DNA of 64,000 nt, from assembly GCA_900770165.1 (NCBI GenBank), contig CAAGJJ010000184.1, positions 1-64,000 of the forward strand, read 5' to 3'. The notes beneath the pieces were generated by a model. It worked only from the letters and a program-made list of their open reading frames with translations, ran no database searches and had not been told where the DNA came from. The position numbers and the translations under genes were made by a program. This document shows, piece by piece, positions 51,761 to 60,358 of the stretch. Source of the DNA: Clostridia bacterium (GTDB lineage: Bacteria > Bacillota > Clostridia > Oscillospirales > Acutalibacteraceae). The number at the start of each line of letters is the position of its first letter. The stretch's first letter is position 1.

Positions 51761-52935
51761 AAGAAGTTATACTTGTAAAAATAGGAGAATCTGTTTTAAA
51801 AGGGCTTAATAGAAGGACCTTTGAAGATATTTTAATTAAGAATATAAGAAGGGCAATTAAACCTATTGGTGAGTTTGAAATAAGAAATGCACAGTCAACA
51901 ATTTATCTTTTACCTAAAAATGATGATATAGATTTAGATGAAGCTTGCGAAAAAGTAGGTAAAGTTTTTGGCATAGCTGCATTTTCGAAGGCATGTGTTG
52001 CTTCAAAAAATATAGATGATATAAAAAAATGTGCACTAGAATATTTAAAAACTGAACTTAACTATGTAAAGAGCTTTAAAGTTGAATCGAAAAGAGCAGA
52101 CAAAAAGTTTGAACTTAAATCTCCTGAAATTTCTAGAGAATTAGGTGGATTTTTATACGAAAATTTTGAAAATTTAAATGTAGATGTACATAATCCAGAA
52201 GTTATAGTAACTGTTGAAATTCGTGAAGAAGGAGCATATATACATTCCAATGTTAAAGTTGGCGCAGGTGGACTACCGGTTGGTACAGGAGGCAGAGCTG
52301 CAATATTAATTTCAGGAGGAATAGATAGTCCTGTTGCAGCATGGATGATGGCTAAAAGAGGAATTGAACTTACAGCTATACATTTTGCAAGCCCTCCATA
52401 TACAAGTGAAAGATCAGAACAGAAAGTTGTAGATTTACTTCAAAAAGTATCTGAATACAGTGGAAAAATAACCATGATTACTGTTCCATTTACTGAAATT
52501 CAGGAAAAGATTCAAAAAGACTGTCCAGAAGAATTATTTACAATTATAATGAGAAGATTAATGATGAGACTTGCACAAATTATTGCAGAAGATCAAAAAT
52601 GTCAAGCGCTAATTACTGGTGAAAGTTTAGGTCAGGTGGCAAGCCAAACGATTGGAGCAATAGCATGTACCGATGAGGCCGTTAATATGCCTGTATTTAG
52701 GCCACTAATAGGTATGGATAAAGATGAAATAGTTAGAATATCTAGAAAAATAGATACATTTGATATATCAATACAACCGTTTGAAGATTGTTGTACAGTG
52801 TTTACGCCTAAACATCCTAGAACAAGACCAAAACTTAAGTTTGTAAAAAGTGCAGAATTGAATATTAATTGGGATGAAATGATTGAAAAAGCTTTAAATA
52901 ACCTAAAATATACAAAAATAGGGTATAGAAAGTAG
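51757..52935 (+). CDS. thiI: tRNA 4-thiouridine synthetase ThiI
   Basis: The 392-residue protein has an N-terminal ferredoxin-like domain and THUMP domain (about 55-165), then the PP-loop ATPase with ILISGGIDSPVAAWMMAKRG. The later segment ITGESLGQVASQT and DCCTVFTPKHP are typical. No C-terminal rhodanese domain is present, as usual in Firmicutes. It adenylates U8 of tRNA and receives sulfur from the desulfurase encoded just upstream (ATGA overlap). Confidence 0.95.
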   Translation: MKEVILVKIGESVLKGLNRRTFEDILIKNIRRAIKPIGEFEIRNAQSTIYLLPKNDDIDLDEACEKVGKVFGIAAFSKACVASKNIDDIKKCALEYLKTELNYVKSFKVESKRADKKFELKSPEISRELGGFLYENFENLNVDVHNPEVIVTVEIREEGAYIHSNVKVGAGGLPVGTGGRAAILISGGIDSPVAAWMMAKRGIELTAIHFASPPYTSERSEQKVVDLLQKVSEYSGKITMITVPFTEIQEKIQKDCPEELFTIIMRRLMMRLAQIIAEDQKCQALITGESLGQVASQTIGAIACTDEAVNMPVFRPLIGMDKDEIVRISRKIDTFDISIQPFEDCCTVFTPKHPRTRPKLKFVKSAELNINWDEMIEKALNNLKYTKIGYRK

Positions 52936-52943
52936 GTCTAATA

Positions 52944-53411
52944 ATGAATGCTGAGGTTTATTTTATTGATGAGGCAAATACTTTAATTGATGACAATATA
53001 AAAAATAGTTATGTTGATAGTATGATTGAAATGTTTGATCCTATTGATATAAATTTAATTTACAAAACTACAGTTGTACCTACAAGGAATAAAATAGAAC
53101 AGGCATTTAGAGAGACAAAAAGGACAAGTGAAAATATAGATATTGTAATTTGCATTGGTGGACTTTATGGAAATCAAGATTGTATTATAAAAAAATTTTT
53201 TAATAATTATCAAATTGATTTTACTCTTAGTAACCGTAAAATGATTAAAGCAGAAGTATTATATTCTGAAGAAGGTATAATACCAGGTTATATTGTAAAA
53301 TTTTGGGGTATGGATGTATATTTATTGCCTTATCTTAGAAATGAAACGCTTAACCTTATAAAAAAGTATATGATACCTAACCTTTTGATTAGGAGGGTTT
53401 TAAATGAATAA
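52944..53411 (+). CDS. MoaB/CinA-like molybdopterin-binding fold protein, divergent
   Basis: The 155-residue protein resembles the N-terminal domain of CinA/MoaB: it has AEVYFIDEANTLID, TTVVPTRNKIEQAF and IDIVICIGGLYGNQDC. The last corresponds to the usual GGLGPT-DD loop, here changed to GGLYGN, so pterin or nucleotide binding may be lost. It lies 8 bp after thiI and overlaps the sortase gene by 8 bp, so it belongs to the operon. The function is unknown. Confidence 0.65.
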   Translation: MNAEVYFIDEANTLIDDNIKNSYVDSMIEMFDPIDINLIYKTTVVPTRNKIEQAFRETKRTSENIDIVICIGGLYGNQDCIIKKFFNNYQIDFTLSNRKMIKAEVLYSEEGIIPGYIVKFWGMDVYLLPYLRNETLNLIKKYMIPNLLIRRVLNE

Positions 53412-54408
53412 CAAAGGTGAATGTAAGCAATTAGATAAAGCCAAAAGAAACTTTTTTAAAAATGTATTTCCGGTTAAAGGAGATTCATTTAAAGAAGCTC
53501 TTAGAAAGATTGTTATATTAATTGCAGTTATCGTGTTTATTGTATCTGGTGCTATGCTTGTAAATATATTACTTATACAACCTAATAAAAATAAGGATAT
53601 TTATAATGAAATAAAAGATATTTATTATAGCGAATCTGCTGATAATGCTGAAGACATAAAAAAGGTAAGAGAGAATCAACTTATAAAGGTTAGAGAATTA
53701 AATCCCGATATATCTGGTTGGATAAAAATATCTAATACAAATATAGATAACCCAGTTTTAATGCCACCCGAGGAAGATAGTGAATATTATCTTTATAGAA
53801 ACTATAAAAAAGAAAGCACCAAATATGGTAGTCTATTTTTAGATGCTACTGTTGACTTAGATAATAACTATAAAAATATGGTTATTTATGGACATCATAT
53901 GCAAGATGGAAGTATGTTTGCAAATCTTATTAAATATTCTGATTTAGATTTTTATAAACAAAATCCAATAATCAATTTTGACACAATTAAAAATATTGCA
54001 GATTGGAAAATTATTTCAATATTTAAAACGAATACGCGGAAAGAACAAGGAGACATTTTTCAGTATATTCAAACAGGCTTTTCAAGCGATATAGATTTTT
54101 TAAACTATGTTTATAATGTTAGAGAAAGATCTTTAATAGATATACCCGTTGATGTAAATGAAAATGATGAATTAGTTACGTTGTCAACTTGCTCCTATGA
54201 ATTCGATGATTTTAGAACTGTAGTAGTAGCAAGAAAGATAAGGGAATTAGAAGATAGTTATGTTGATGTTTCAAATGCCAAGTTAAATCCAGATCCTCTT
54301 ATGCCTCAAATATGGTACGATAAAAGAGGTGGAACAAAACCTAAAATTTCAGATTTTAGCACGGCCTATAGTAATGGCGAAATAGATTGGTATATTCCGC
54401 TTGATTAA
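53404..54408 (+). CDS. class B sortase
   Basis: The 334-residue protein starts behind AGGAGGG. It has a cytoplasmic tail, one transmembrane helix (about 37-60) and the sortase fold: ISGWIKISNTNIDNPV, the catalytic His in YGHHMQDGSMFANL, Cys in VTLSTCSYEF and Arg in FRTVVVARK. TLSTC is the class B form. It attaches proteins to the wall or builds pili. No clear sorting-signal substrate is encoded in this window. Confidence 0.93.
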   Translation: MNNKGECKQLDKAKRNFFKNVFPVKGDSFKEALRKIVILIAVIVFIVSGAMLVNILLIQPNKNKDIYNEIKDIYYSESADNAEDIKKVRENQLIKVRELNPDISGWIKISNTNIDNPVLMPPEEDSEYYLYRNYKKESTKYGSLFLDATVDLDNNYKNMVIYGHHMQDGSMFANLIKYSDLDFYKQNPIINFDTIKNIADWKIISIFKTNTRKEQGDIFQYIQTGFSSDIDFLNYVYNVRERSLIDIPVDVNENDELVTLSTCSYEFDDFRTVVVARKIRELEDSYVDVSNAKLNPDPLMPQIWYDKRGGTKPKISDFSTAYSNGEIDWYIPLD

Positions 54409-54430
54409 GGCATACTTTGGGAGAGTTGTT

Positions 54431-55444
54431 ATGATTATAATTATGAAGAGTGATGCAGATGAGCGGGATATTCAAAGTGTAAAAAATATTTTGAAAAGGT
54501 ATAATTTAGAAGTACACACATTAAAAAATACACCTACAAAAGCTATGGTTATTATAGGTGATGAAAACAGATTATCAGATGTAAATATAGAGCCTTTACA
54601 TGGTGTGGAAAAGTGTATACCTATATTACATAGTTACAAATTGGCAAGTAGAGATATCTACCCTAATGGAAGATTAGTAAAAGTAGGGGATGAAGTTATA
54701 GGTGGTAATAAGTTATTAATGATAGCGGGTCCGTGTGCTGTTGAAAGTGAAGAGCAAATGTTTACTATAGCAGAGGAAATAAAAAAAATGGGGACTCATT
54801 TTTTGAGAGGTGGTGCGTATAAACCAAGAACGTCTCCATACGCTTTCCAAGGTTTAGAAGAGGAAGGATTAAAGCTTCTGCGAAATGCTGCAGATGCAAA
54901 TGGACTTAAGGTAGTAAGTGAAATTGTTTCAGAAAATTTTATTGATAGCGCAGCTAAATATTGCGATGTAGTTCAGATAGGTGCTAGAAATATGCAAAAT
55001 TTTGAGCTATTGAAAACGGTAGGTAAAGCTAAAATTCCAGTCCTTTTAAAAAGAGGAATATCATCTACTATTGAAGAATGGTTAGATGCCGCTGAGTACA
55101 TAATGAGTGAAGGAAATTACAATGTAATACTTTGTGAAAGAGGAATAAGAACATTTGAAACAGCTACTCGAAATACTCTTGATATTTCTGCAGTTGCTGT
55201 AGTTAAGGAAAAAAGCTCTTTACCAATTATAGTCGATCCGTCACATGCTGCGGGGAAAAGCTCTTATATAAGGTCATTATCTTTAGCAGCTGTAGCTGCA
55301 GGAGCAGATGGCCTTATAGTTGAAGTGCATCCAGATCCCAAAGAGGCTATATCGGATGCTGCACAGCAAATTACCCCAAGGGAATATGGTCAACTTTTAA
55401 GTGATGTAAAAAAAGTAGCTTCGGCCGTTAATAGAAGTCTATAA
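54431..55444 (+). CDS. aroF: 3-deoxy-7-phosphoheptulonate (DAHP) synthase
   Basis: The ATG at 54431 (GGGAGAG upstream) gives the usual 337 residues starting MIIIMK. An N-terminal ferredoxin-like regulatory domain (1-70) is followed by the TIM barrel: AGPCAVESEEQ, FLRGGAYKPRTSPYAFQG, VPVLLKRG-type strand, CERGIRTFE and VDPSHAAGKSSYI. It condenses phosphoenolpyruvate and erythrose-4-phosphate, the first step to chorismate. The regulatory domain suggests feedback by an aromatic amino acid or prephenate. Confidence 0.95.
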   Translation: MIIIMKSDADERDIQSVKNILKRYNLEVHTLKNTPTKAMVIIGDENRLSDVNIEPLHGVEKCIPILHSYKLASRDIYPNGRLVKVGDEVIGGNKLLMIAGPCAVESEEQMFTIAEEIKKMGTHFLRGGAYKPRTSPYAFQGLEEEGLKLLRNAADANGLKVVSEIVSENFIDSAAKYCDVVQIGARNMQNFELLKTVGKAKIPVLLKRGISSTIEEWLDAAEYIMSEGNYNVILCERGIRTFETATRNTLDISAVAVVKEKSSLPIIVDPSHAAGKSSYIRSLSLAAVAAGADGLIVEVHPDPKEAISDAAQQITPREYGQLLSDVKKVASAVNRSL

Positions 55445-55567
55445 TTTAAGAAAATTTTTTTGTATTAATTTTTATGAAATGGCGGCTTAGATTAGGCTAG
55501 AATTATTAAGAAAAATAGAGAAAATATAAGTATTATATAATATAGTTTTAATTTTTAAAGAAAAGTA

Positions 55568-55596
55568 TTGACACTATTTATTTAGTGTGATAATAT
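55568..55596 (+). promoter_or_regulatory. sigma-A promoter for rplM-rpsI
   Basis: A perfect TTGACA (55568-55573) is 17 bp from TAATAT (55591-55596). The leader of about 85 nt has no obvious conserved ribosomal-protein motif. Confidence 0.7.
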
Positions 55597-55687
55597 TTAT
55601 TTTGCAGCTATATAGATACATAGTATTTTTAATATATAATTAAAAGTTGCTTAATAAAATAATTTATTATTACAGGAGGAAAACTAA

Positions 55688-56116
55688 ATGTCTACTTATA
55701 TGCCAAAAGCAAGTGAAGTTGAACGCAAATGGTACATTATTGATGCTGCAGGCAAACCTTTGGGGAGAGTTGCTGCTCAAGTTGCTACTTTGCTTCGTGG
55801 AAAACATAAACCAACCTTTGCACCTCATGTAGATTGTGGTGATCATGTTATTGTTATTAACTGTAAGGATGCTGTTCTTACTGGAAGTAAATTAACTCAA
55901 AAGTATTATTATCGTCATACAGGCTATATTGGTAATTTGAAATCTGTTAGATATGATACTTTAATGGCTCAGAAACCTGAAAAGGCTATGCATTTGGCTG
56001 TTAAAGGAATGATTCCAGATACAACTTTGGGCCGAAATGCTATGGCAAGATTACGTGTATTTGCAGGTTCAGAGCATAAACATGAAGCTCAAAAGCCACA
56101 AGCATGGGAAATATAG
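55688..56116 (+). CDS. rplM: 50S ribosomal protein L13
   Basis: The 142-residue protein is full-length L13, behind CAGGAGGA. It has RKWYIIDAAGKPLGRVA at the N-terminus, LRGKHKPTFAPHVDCGDHV, then GMIPDTTLGRNAMARLRVF and the QKPQAWEI end. It is an early-assembling 23S rRNA-binding protein, in the conserved pair with rpsI 15 bp downstream. Confidence 0.98.
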   Translation: MSTYMPKASEVERKWYIIDAAGKPLGRVAAQVATLLRGKHKPTFAPHVDCGDHVIVINCKDAVLTGSKLTQKYYYRHTGYIGNLKSVRYDTLMAQKPEKAMHLAVKGMIPDTTLGRNAMARLRVFAGSEHKHEAQKPQAWEI

Positions 56117-56131
56117 AAGGGAGAGTCTTAT

Positions 56132-56533
56132 ATGTACGATAAAGCACCTTATTTTTATGGAACAGGAAGAAGAAAAAGTTCTGTTGCTCGTGTTAGAATT
56201 TATAAAGGAACAGGAAAAGTTACAATTAACGATAGAGATATAGATGATTATTTTGGACTTGAAACTTTGAAGTTAATAGTAAGACAACCACTTGAGCTTA
56301 CTGGTACTAGCGACAAGTTTGATGTTGTTTGCCGTGTTTCAGGTGGCGGAGTGACAGGTCAAGCAGGGGCTATTCGTCATGGAATTTCACGAGGCTTGTT
56401 ACAATATGACTCTGAAAATCTTAGACCAAAACTTAAAAAAGCAGGCTTTTTAACGCGTGATCCAAGAATGAAAGAACGTAAAAAATACGGTCTTAAAGCT
56501 GCACGTCGTGCTCCACAGTTCAGTAAGAGATAG
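56132..56533 (+). CDS. rpsI: 30S ribosomal protein S9
   Basis: The 133-residue protein is full-length S9. It has FYGTGRRKSSVARVRIYKG, GGGVTGQAGAIRHGISRGL and the conserved C-terminal APQFSKR, whose tail contacts P-site tRNA. It shares the promoter upstream of rplM. Confidence 0.98.
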   Translation: MYDKAPYFYGTGRRKSSVARVRIYKGTGKVTINDRDIDDYFGLETLKLIVRQPLELTGTSDKFDVVCRVSGGGVTGQAGAIRHGISRGLLQYDSENLRPKLKKAGFLTRDPRMKERKKYGLKAARRAPQFSKR

Positions 56534-56576
56534 TATTTGTATATTACAGTTTTATATAATAATATATAAAAGATTA

Positions 56577-56607
56577 ATGGCTAAGTGTTTTACTTGGCCA
56601 TTTTTTT
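56577..56607 (+). terminator. intrinsic terminator after rpsI
   Basis: ATGGCTAAGT (56577-56586) pairs with 56592-56601 (one G-T pair), followed by seven T residues. In the following gap (56608-57039) I see only AT-rich sequence with no supported gene. Confidence 0.8.
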
Positions 56608-57039
56608 ATTTAATAATTATAAGTGTAATTATTATAAAGAATTTAAAAATTTTTCTGTGCAACGGAAAATGTGTAATAAAATGCAGACAATTTGGTAAAT
56701 TATATATTAAATATTACAATATTTTAAATAAAATGAAAATTAATTAATACAATATGAGTATGTATATTGAAATTTATAATAAATTATGCTAAAATGTACT
56801 AAATAAAATAATAAATTAAGTTAGAAAATATGCAATAAATATAAAAGAGATTGTAATTTACTGTAACAAGTTTGTAACTATTAAATTTTTGCAATGTGTA
56901 CAGAAAAAATGGATATGGTTGACCTGAAAAATTAAAAAAAGGAGCAAAAGTTGTTAAAAAAAAGGAAAGTAAGTATTTTTTGTTTAATATTACATCTTTA
57001 CAAATGTTAAAATTGCACAAAAAAATAATTTTGTTATAT

Positions 57040-57068
57040 TTGACACGATCTGATTTAGCCAATATAAT
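57040..57068 (+). promoter_or_regulatory. consensus sigma-A promoter for the YabE-like gene
   Basis: TTGACA (57040-57045) and TATAAT (57063-57068) are both perfect and 17 bp apart, the strongest promoter in the window. The leader of about 90 nt shows no c-di-AMP riboswitch signature. Confidence 0.8.
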
Positions 57069-57165
57069 AGCAATCAACATGTTAAATCCTGTTACCCCAA
57101 AATAGGTTGACAGATTATACCTTAACTGCTGCAACCTAAATAAAAGGAAAAGGAGTTAATTATTA

Positions 57166-58398
57166 ATGATACAGAGTTTAAATAGAAAGATAAAAAAGAA
57201 TATTAAAAGGCTTAGTGTATTTGTAATTATGGGGCTTATTATATTAACAAGTACAGTATCTGTTGCTGCACTTAGTCAGAAGGTGTATATTAAAGATGGA
57301 GAAAATACTACTGCTTTATATGCAATTACAACAGATACAAATAAAATACTAAGCCAAGCAAGTATTGATTTAGGACCAGACGACACAGTAGAGAGAACAG
57401 ATGATGATAACAGTACAGTTATTAATGTACGAAGAGCTTTTACTGTAACTGTAACTGATGATGGTGTTACAAAAGAAGTTAATATTAGTAAAGGAACTGT
57501 ATTAGATGCTGTTAATAAATCTGGAATGACTTTAGGTAGCGGTGATATTATAAGTCCTGAATCATCAACTGAGGTTACTGAAGGTATGCAAATAAACATA
57601 CTTAGACGATTAAATATCAATTTAACTATTGGAAATAATACCAAGAGTGTAGTTGTACCATCAGGAACAGTTAGAGAAGTTCTTGAATTTTTAAATTTGC
57701 CTTTAGGAAATGAAGATATTGTAAATGTTGACCCTGAATCTAGGGTAGTTGAAGGCATGGATATAAACCTTGTAAGAGTTGAGTATGTAGAAAGAAAAGA
57801 AAATGAAACAGTACCTTATTCAAAGGCAACCACAATGACGGACTCTTTATATGAAGGGGAAACAAAAGTTGAACAAGGAACTGACGGTACTAAAGAGGTA
57901 ACTTACCAAGATAAGCTTGTAAATGGTGAGGTAGTTGAGATTAAAAGAATTTCTGAAAGTATTATAGAATCACCTAAAAATGAAATTACTTATGTTGGTG
58001 TTAAGAGAAAATCAAGTACTTCAGAATCTGGCCCTATATCTAAAGGATATTCAGTTAACAATGGTAATGGAACAATTACGGACCATAAAGGTAATGTTAT
58101 TTCATATAAGTCGGTATTAAATGGTTCAGCAACTGCTTATACAGCGTCACCAGGAGCTATAACATCAACTGGTAAGGTCGCTCAGTATGGGTACGTAGCA
58201 GTAGACCCTAGTATTATTCCTTATGGAACCCAGTTGTATATAACTTCAACAGATGGTTCTTATGTATATGGCTATGCAGTAGCAGCAGATACTGGTGGAG
58301 CTATGTTAAGCGGAAGAAGATTAGTAGATTTATATTATAATTCAGTTTCTGAATGTTATCAGTTTGGGGTAAGAAACGTAAATATATATATATTATAA
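57166..58398 (+). CDS. YabE-like wall protein with DUF348, G5 and 3D domains
   Basis: The 410-residue protein has an N-terminal signal anchor (about 15-36). Two or three DUF348 ubiquitin-like units follow (GTVLDAVNKSGMTLGSGDII, GTVREVLEFLNLPLGNEDIV), then a G5 domain (about 205-280) and a C-terminal 3D domain (about 320-410) with GSATAYTASPGAI, GYVAVDPSIIPYGTQLYI and AADTGGAMLSGRRLVDLYY. The three conserved Asp residues are present. This is the layout of YabE/Rpf-type murein lytic proteins, secreted to remodel peptidoglycan during growth or spore outgrowth. A perfect promoter suggests high vegetative expression. Confidence 0.92.
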   Translation: MIQSLNRKIKKNIKRLSVFVIMGLIILTSTVSVAALSQKVYIKDGENTTALYAITTDTNKILSQASIDLGPDDTVERTDDDNSTVINVRRAFTVTVTDDGVTKEVNISKGTVLDAVNKSGMTLGSGDIISPESSTEVTEGMQINILRRLNINLTIGNNTKSVVVPSGTVREVLEFLNLPLGNEDIVNVDPESRVVEGMDINLVRVEYVERKENETVPYSKATTMTDSLYEGETKVEQGTDGTKEVTYQDKLVNGEVVEIKRISESIIESPKNEITYVGVKRKSSTSESGPISKGYSVNNGNGTITDHKGNVISYKSVLNGSATAYTASPGAITSTGKVAQYGYVAVDPSIIPYGTQLYITSTDGSYVYGYAVAADTGGAMLSGRRLVDLYYNSVSECYQFGVRNVNIYIL

Positions 58399-58404
58399 AA
58401 CTTT

Positions 58405-58436
58405 AAGGCAGCTAATAATTTAGCTGCCTTTTTAAT
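58405..58436. terminator. bidirectional intrinsic terminator
   Basis: AAGGCAGCTAA (58405-58415) pairs perfectly with 58420-58430, then TTTTT. It separates two convergent genes. Confidence 0.85.
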
Positions 58437-58459
58437 ATATTTAACTTAAATTTATTATG

Positions 58460-59218
58460 CTATTGCAAAGTTGGCAGTTCAGCTGACAGTAATGAAATTT
58501 GTGCTGACAGTAATTGTTTACAATTATTAATTTCCTCTTTTTGTTTATTGCACTGGTATTGCAATTGTTCTACCTCTTGACGTTGTAATTCTTGTATTAC
58601 GTCTTGTAGCTTATTAAGAAAATTTTCCTTCCTGCGAGTAAAATCTATGTTATCATAATTATCATTTATTTCATAAGAAAGTTTAATTAAATTTGGCAAT
58701 TCTTGAAGCACTTGAGAATATAGAGTTTTTTCAAGTGCTTTCTGCAACTTTTGCAAAGGTTCCAGTAAACTTTGTCTATTTTCTGCTTCCTCTTGTAATT
58801 CTTTTAATTTTTTCTGCTTTTCTTTTTGCTCTTTTTGTAATTTCTGTAGTTGTTCTCCTTGTTGACCCTTTAGTTGCTCTTCTAATTGTTGAAGACCATA
58901 ATTTATTATTTGTTGTGAATTTTGCGCTTCAGAAAGGAGAGCTTTTTGTTTTTCTTGAATTCCTTTTAATTCTGAAATTTCATTGGCCAAATTAATATGA
59001 TTTAACTCTTTTGCTAGTGATGAGTTATAAGCACATAGTTGTAAATTTTTATATAAATCTGGCAAAAGTTTTAGTAATCGTTCTTGTTGCTGTTGCTGAG
59101 TTTCTAGTGGTAAGTCGTAAAAATCTTCTGGTAAGGCAAATGCGAGGCTTACTGAGTTAAATGCTAGTGTTACTGTTAGACAAAAGGCTATTACTGATTT
59201 TATAAATTTTAATTTCAT
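58460..59218 (-). CDS. secreted Gln/Leu-rich coiled-coil protein
   Basis: The ATG at 59218 behind AAGGAG gives 252 residues with a signal peptide ending near AFA (about residue 29). The mature part is almost wholly alpha-helical and rich in Gln, Leu, Glu and Lys, with long heptads (LQKLQKEQKEKQKKLKELQE). There are no transmembrane or wall-anchoring signals. In design it matches the other exported helical proteins at the left end. The function is unknown. Confidence 0.8.
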   Translation of the reverse strand: MKLKFIKSVIAFCLTVTLAFNSVSLAFALPEDFYDLPLETQQQQQERLLKLLPDLYKNLQLCAYNSSLAKELNHINLANEISELKGIQEKQKALLSEAQNSQQIINYGLQQLEEQLKGQQGEQLQKLQKEQKEKQKKLKELQEEAENRQSLLEPLQKLQKALEKTLYSQVLQELPNLIKLSYEINDNYDNIDFTRRKENFLNKLQDVIQELQRQEVEQLQYQCNKQKEEINNCKQLLSAQISLLSAELPTLQ

Positions 59219-59346
59219 GTTTATTCTCCTTAAAACTATTTTTTCATTCAAGTAAAAAACAATTAAAATATATTGCATATTAACAAATTAGACAAAATTA
59301 ATTATATTAAAAATGTCATTTAAAATATTGTGGCAATAAAAGAATA

Positions 59347-59378
59347 AGTCACATTCAAATTAAATTATGAGTGTGACT
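59347..59378 (-). terminator. hairpin after tRNA-Ser
   Basis: AGTCACAtTCA (59347-59357) pairs with 59368-59378 with one mismatch. On the minus strand it is followed by TATTCTTTTA, suiting the end of the tRNA-Ser transcript. Confidence 0.55.
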
Positions 59379-59450
59379 AAGCGTAATACAATTAATGAAA
59401 TAAAAAGCTAACACCAAACGCCAATATATGGCTGAAACTTGACATTATGT

Positions 59451-59539
59451 TGGCGGAGGGAGTGGGATTTGAACCCACGGTTGCACGAAACAACACAGGT
59501 TTTCGAGACCTGCACCTTAAACCACTCAGACATCCCTCC
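59451..59539 (-). tRNA. tRNA-Ser (anticodon CGA)
   Basis: Read on the minus strand, the 89-nt gene has the acceptor GGAGGGA/TCCCTCC, anticodon loop CTCGAAA in a CAGGT/ACCTG stem (anticodon CGA), the long variable arm of a class II tRNA, a GGTTCAAATCC T-arm and encoded CCA. In the next 440 bp (59540-59978) I see nothing else. Confidence 0.95.
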
Positions 59540-59978
59540 GAGTATAAATAAACTAGCGCTAATTAATATTACTGCATTTTAAATTTAGAGTCAAGTGTTT
59601 TGGCTAATTTAAAGTAAGTAAAGGCTTATATAATTTTAGGTAATTATGTAAAGTGACATATGAAATAACAACAAAATGTGTTTAGTTGAATTATATATAG
59701 TACATAAAAAGGTTACAAGAATGTAAAATATGAACAAAATCAGTCATTGTTATTTTGTATAAATTTTAGTTGACTACAGCGGAACTACAAGTGTATAATT
59801 ATTAATACAGATGCAAAATGCATATAAAATATTATATTATTAATTAATATTAGTGTAAATAATACAATCTTTTAAATTTAGCATAGACTATTTATTTTTA
59901 AACATTATGCTAATTTACTATATAGATGACCGTTATAAAGCCACAAGAACGATGTATTGATTATTTTGGAGATGCTGT

Positions 59979-60248
59979 ATGAAAAAAATAATAATAGATG
60001 GCTATGAAATGACATCTACAGAAAAAGTATATAATTTTCTAAAAAATGAACTTAACTTTTCGAGTTGTTGCAAAAATGATATGGAATCTTTGTGGAGTAT
60101 GCTTACTAAAGTTACAGAACCAGTTGAAATATATTTAATTAATAAAGATAAATTCAAAAAACATTTGAGAGCAGATGCAGATAAATTTATAGATATATTT
60201 ATACGTGCGCATAATGAATATGGATTTATAAAATTGAAAATAAATTAG
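59979..60248 (+). CDS. barstar-family protein
   Basis: The 89-residue protein (GGAGATG upstream) has barstar features: an N-terminal beta strand KKIIIDGYEM, a helix, then the loop FSSCCKNDMESLWSMLT that matches the barstar G-x-N-L-D-A-L-W-D-x-L motif, and the strand EIYLINKDKF. Barstar inhibits the RNase barnase, and homologues serve as immunity proteins. No ribonuclease toxin is encoded nearby. It sits 110 bp upstream of a secreted LRR_5 gene. Confidence 0.8.
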   Translation: MKKIIIDGYEMTSTEKVYNFLKNELNFSSCCKNDMESLWSMLTKVTEPVEIYLINKDKFKKHLRADADKFIDIFIRAHNEYGFIKLKIN

Positions 60249-60358
60249 GTGTATTCAAAGTTAATTTTTACGTTGATATTATAAATTTTGTTATAATTAC
60301 ATTTTATAACAAAGTTTATATTTTTATATTATATTAAAATAAAGGAGCCTGACATTAT

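Noticed and set aside
56799..57134. 111-codon minus-strand ORF in the rpsI-YabE gap
   Set aside because: It overlaps the consensus promoter of the next gene, lacks a ribosome-binding site and has AT-driven composition.
57069..57165. c-di-AMP riboswitch before the YabE-like gene
   Set aside because: Such genes often have one in Clostridia, but none of its conserved segments is present in the leader.
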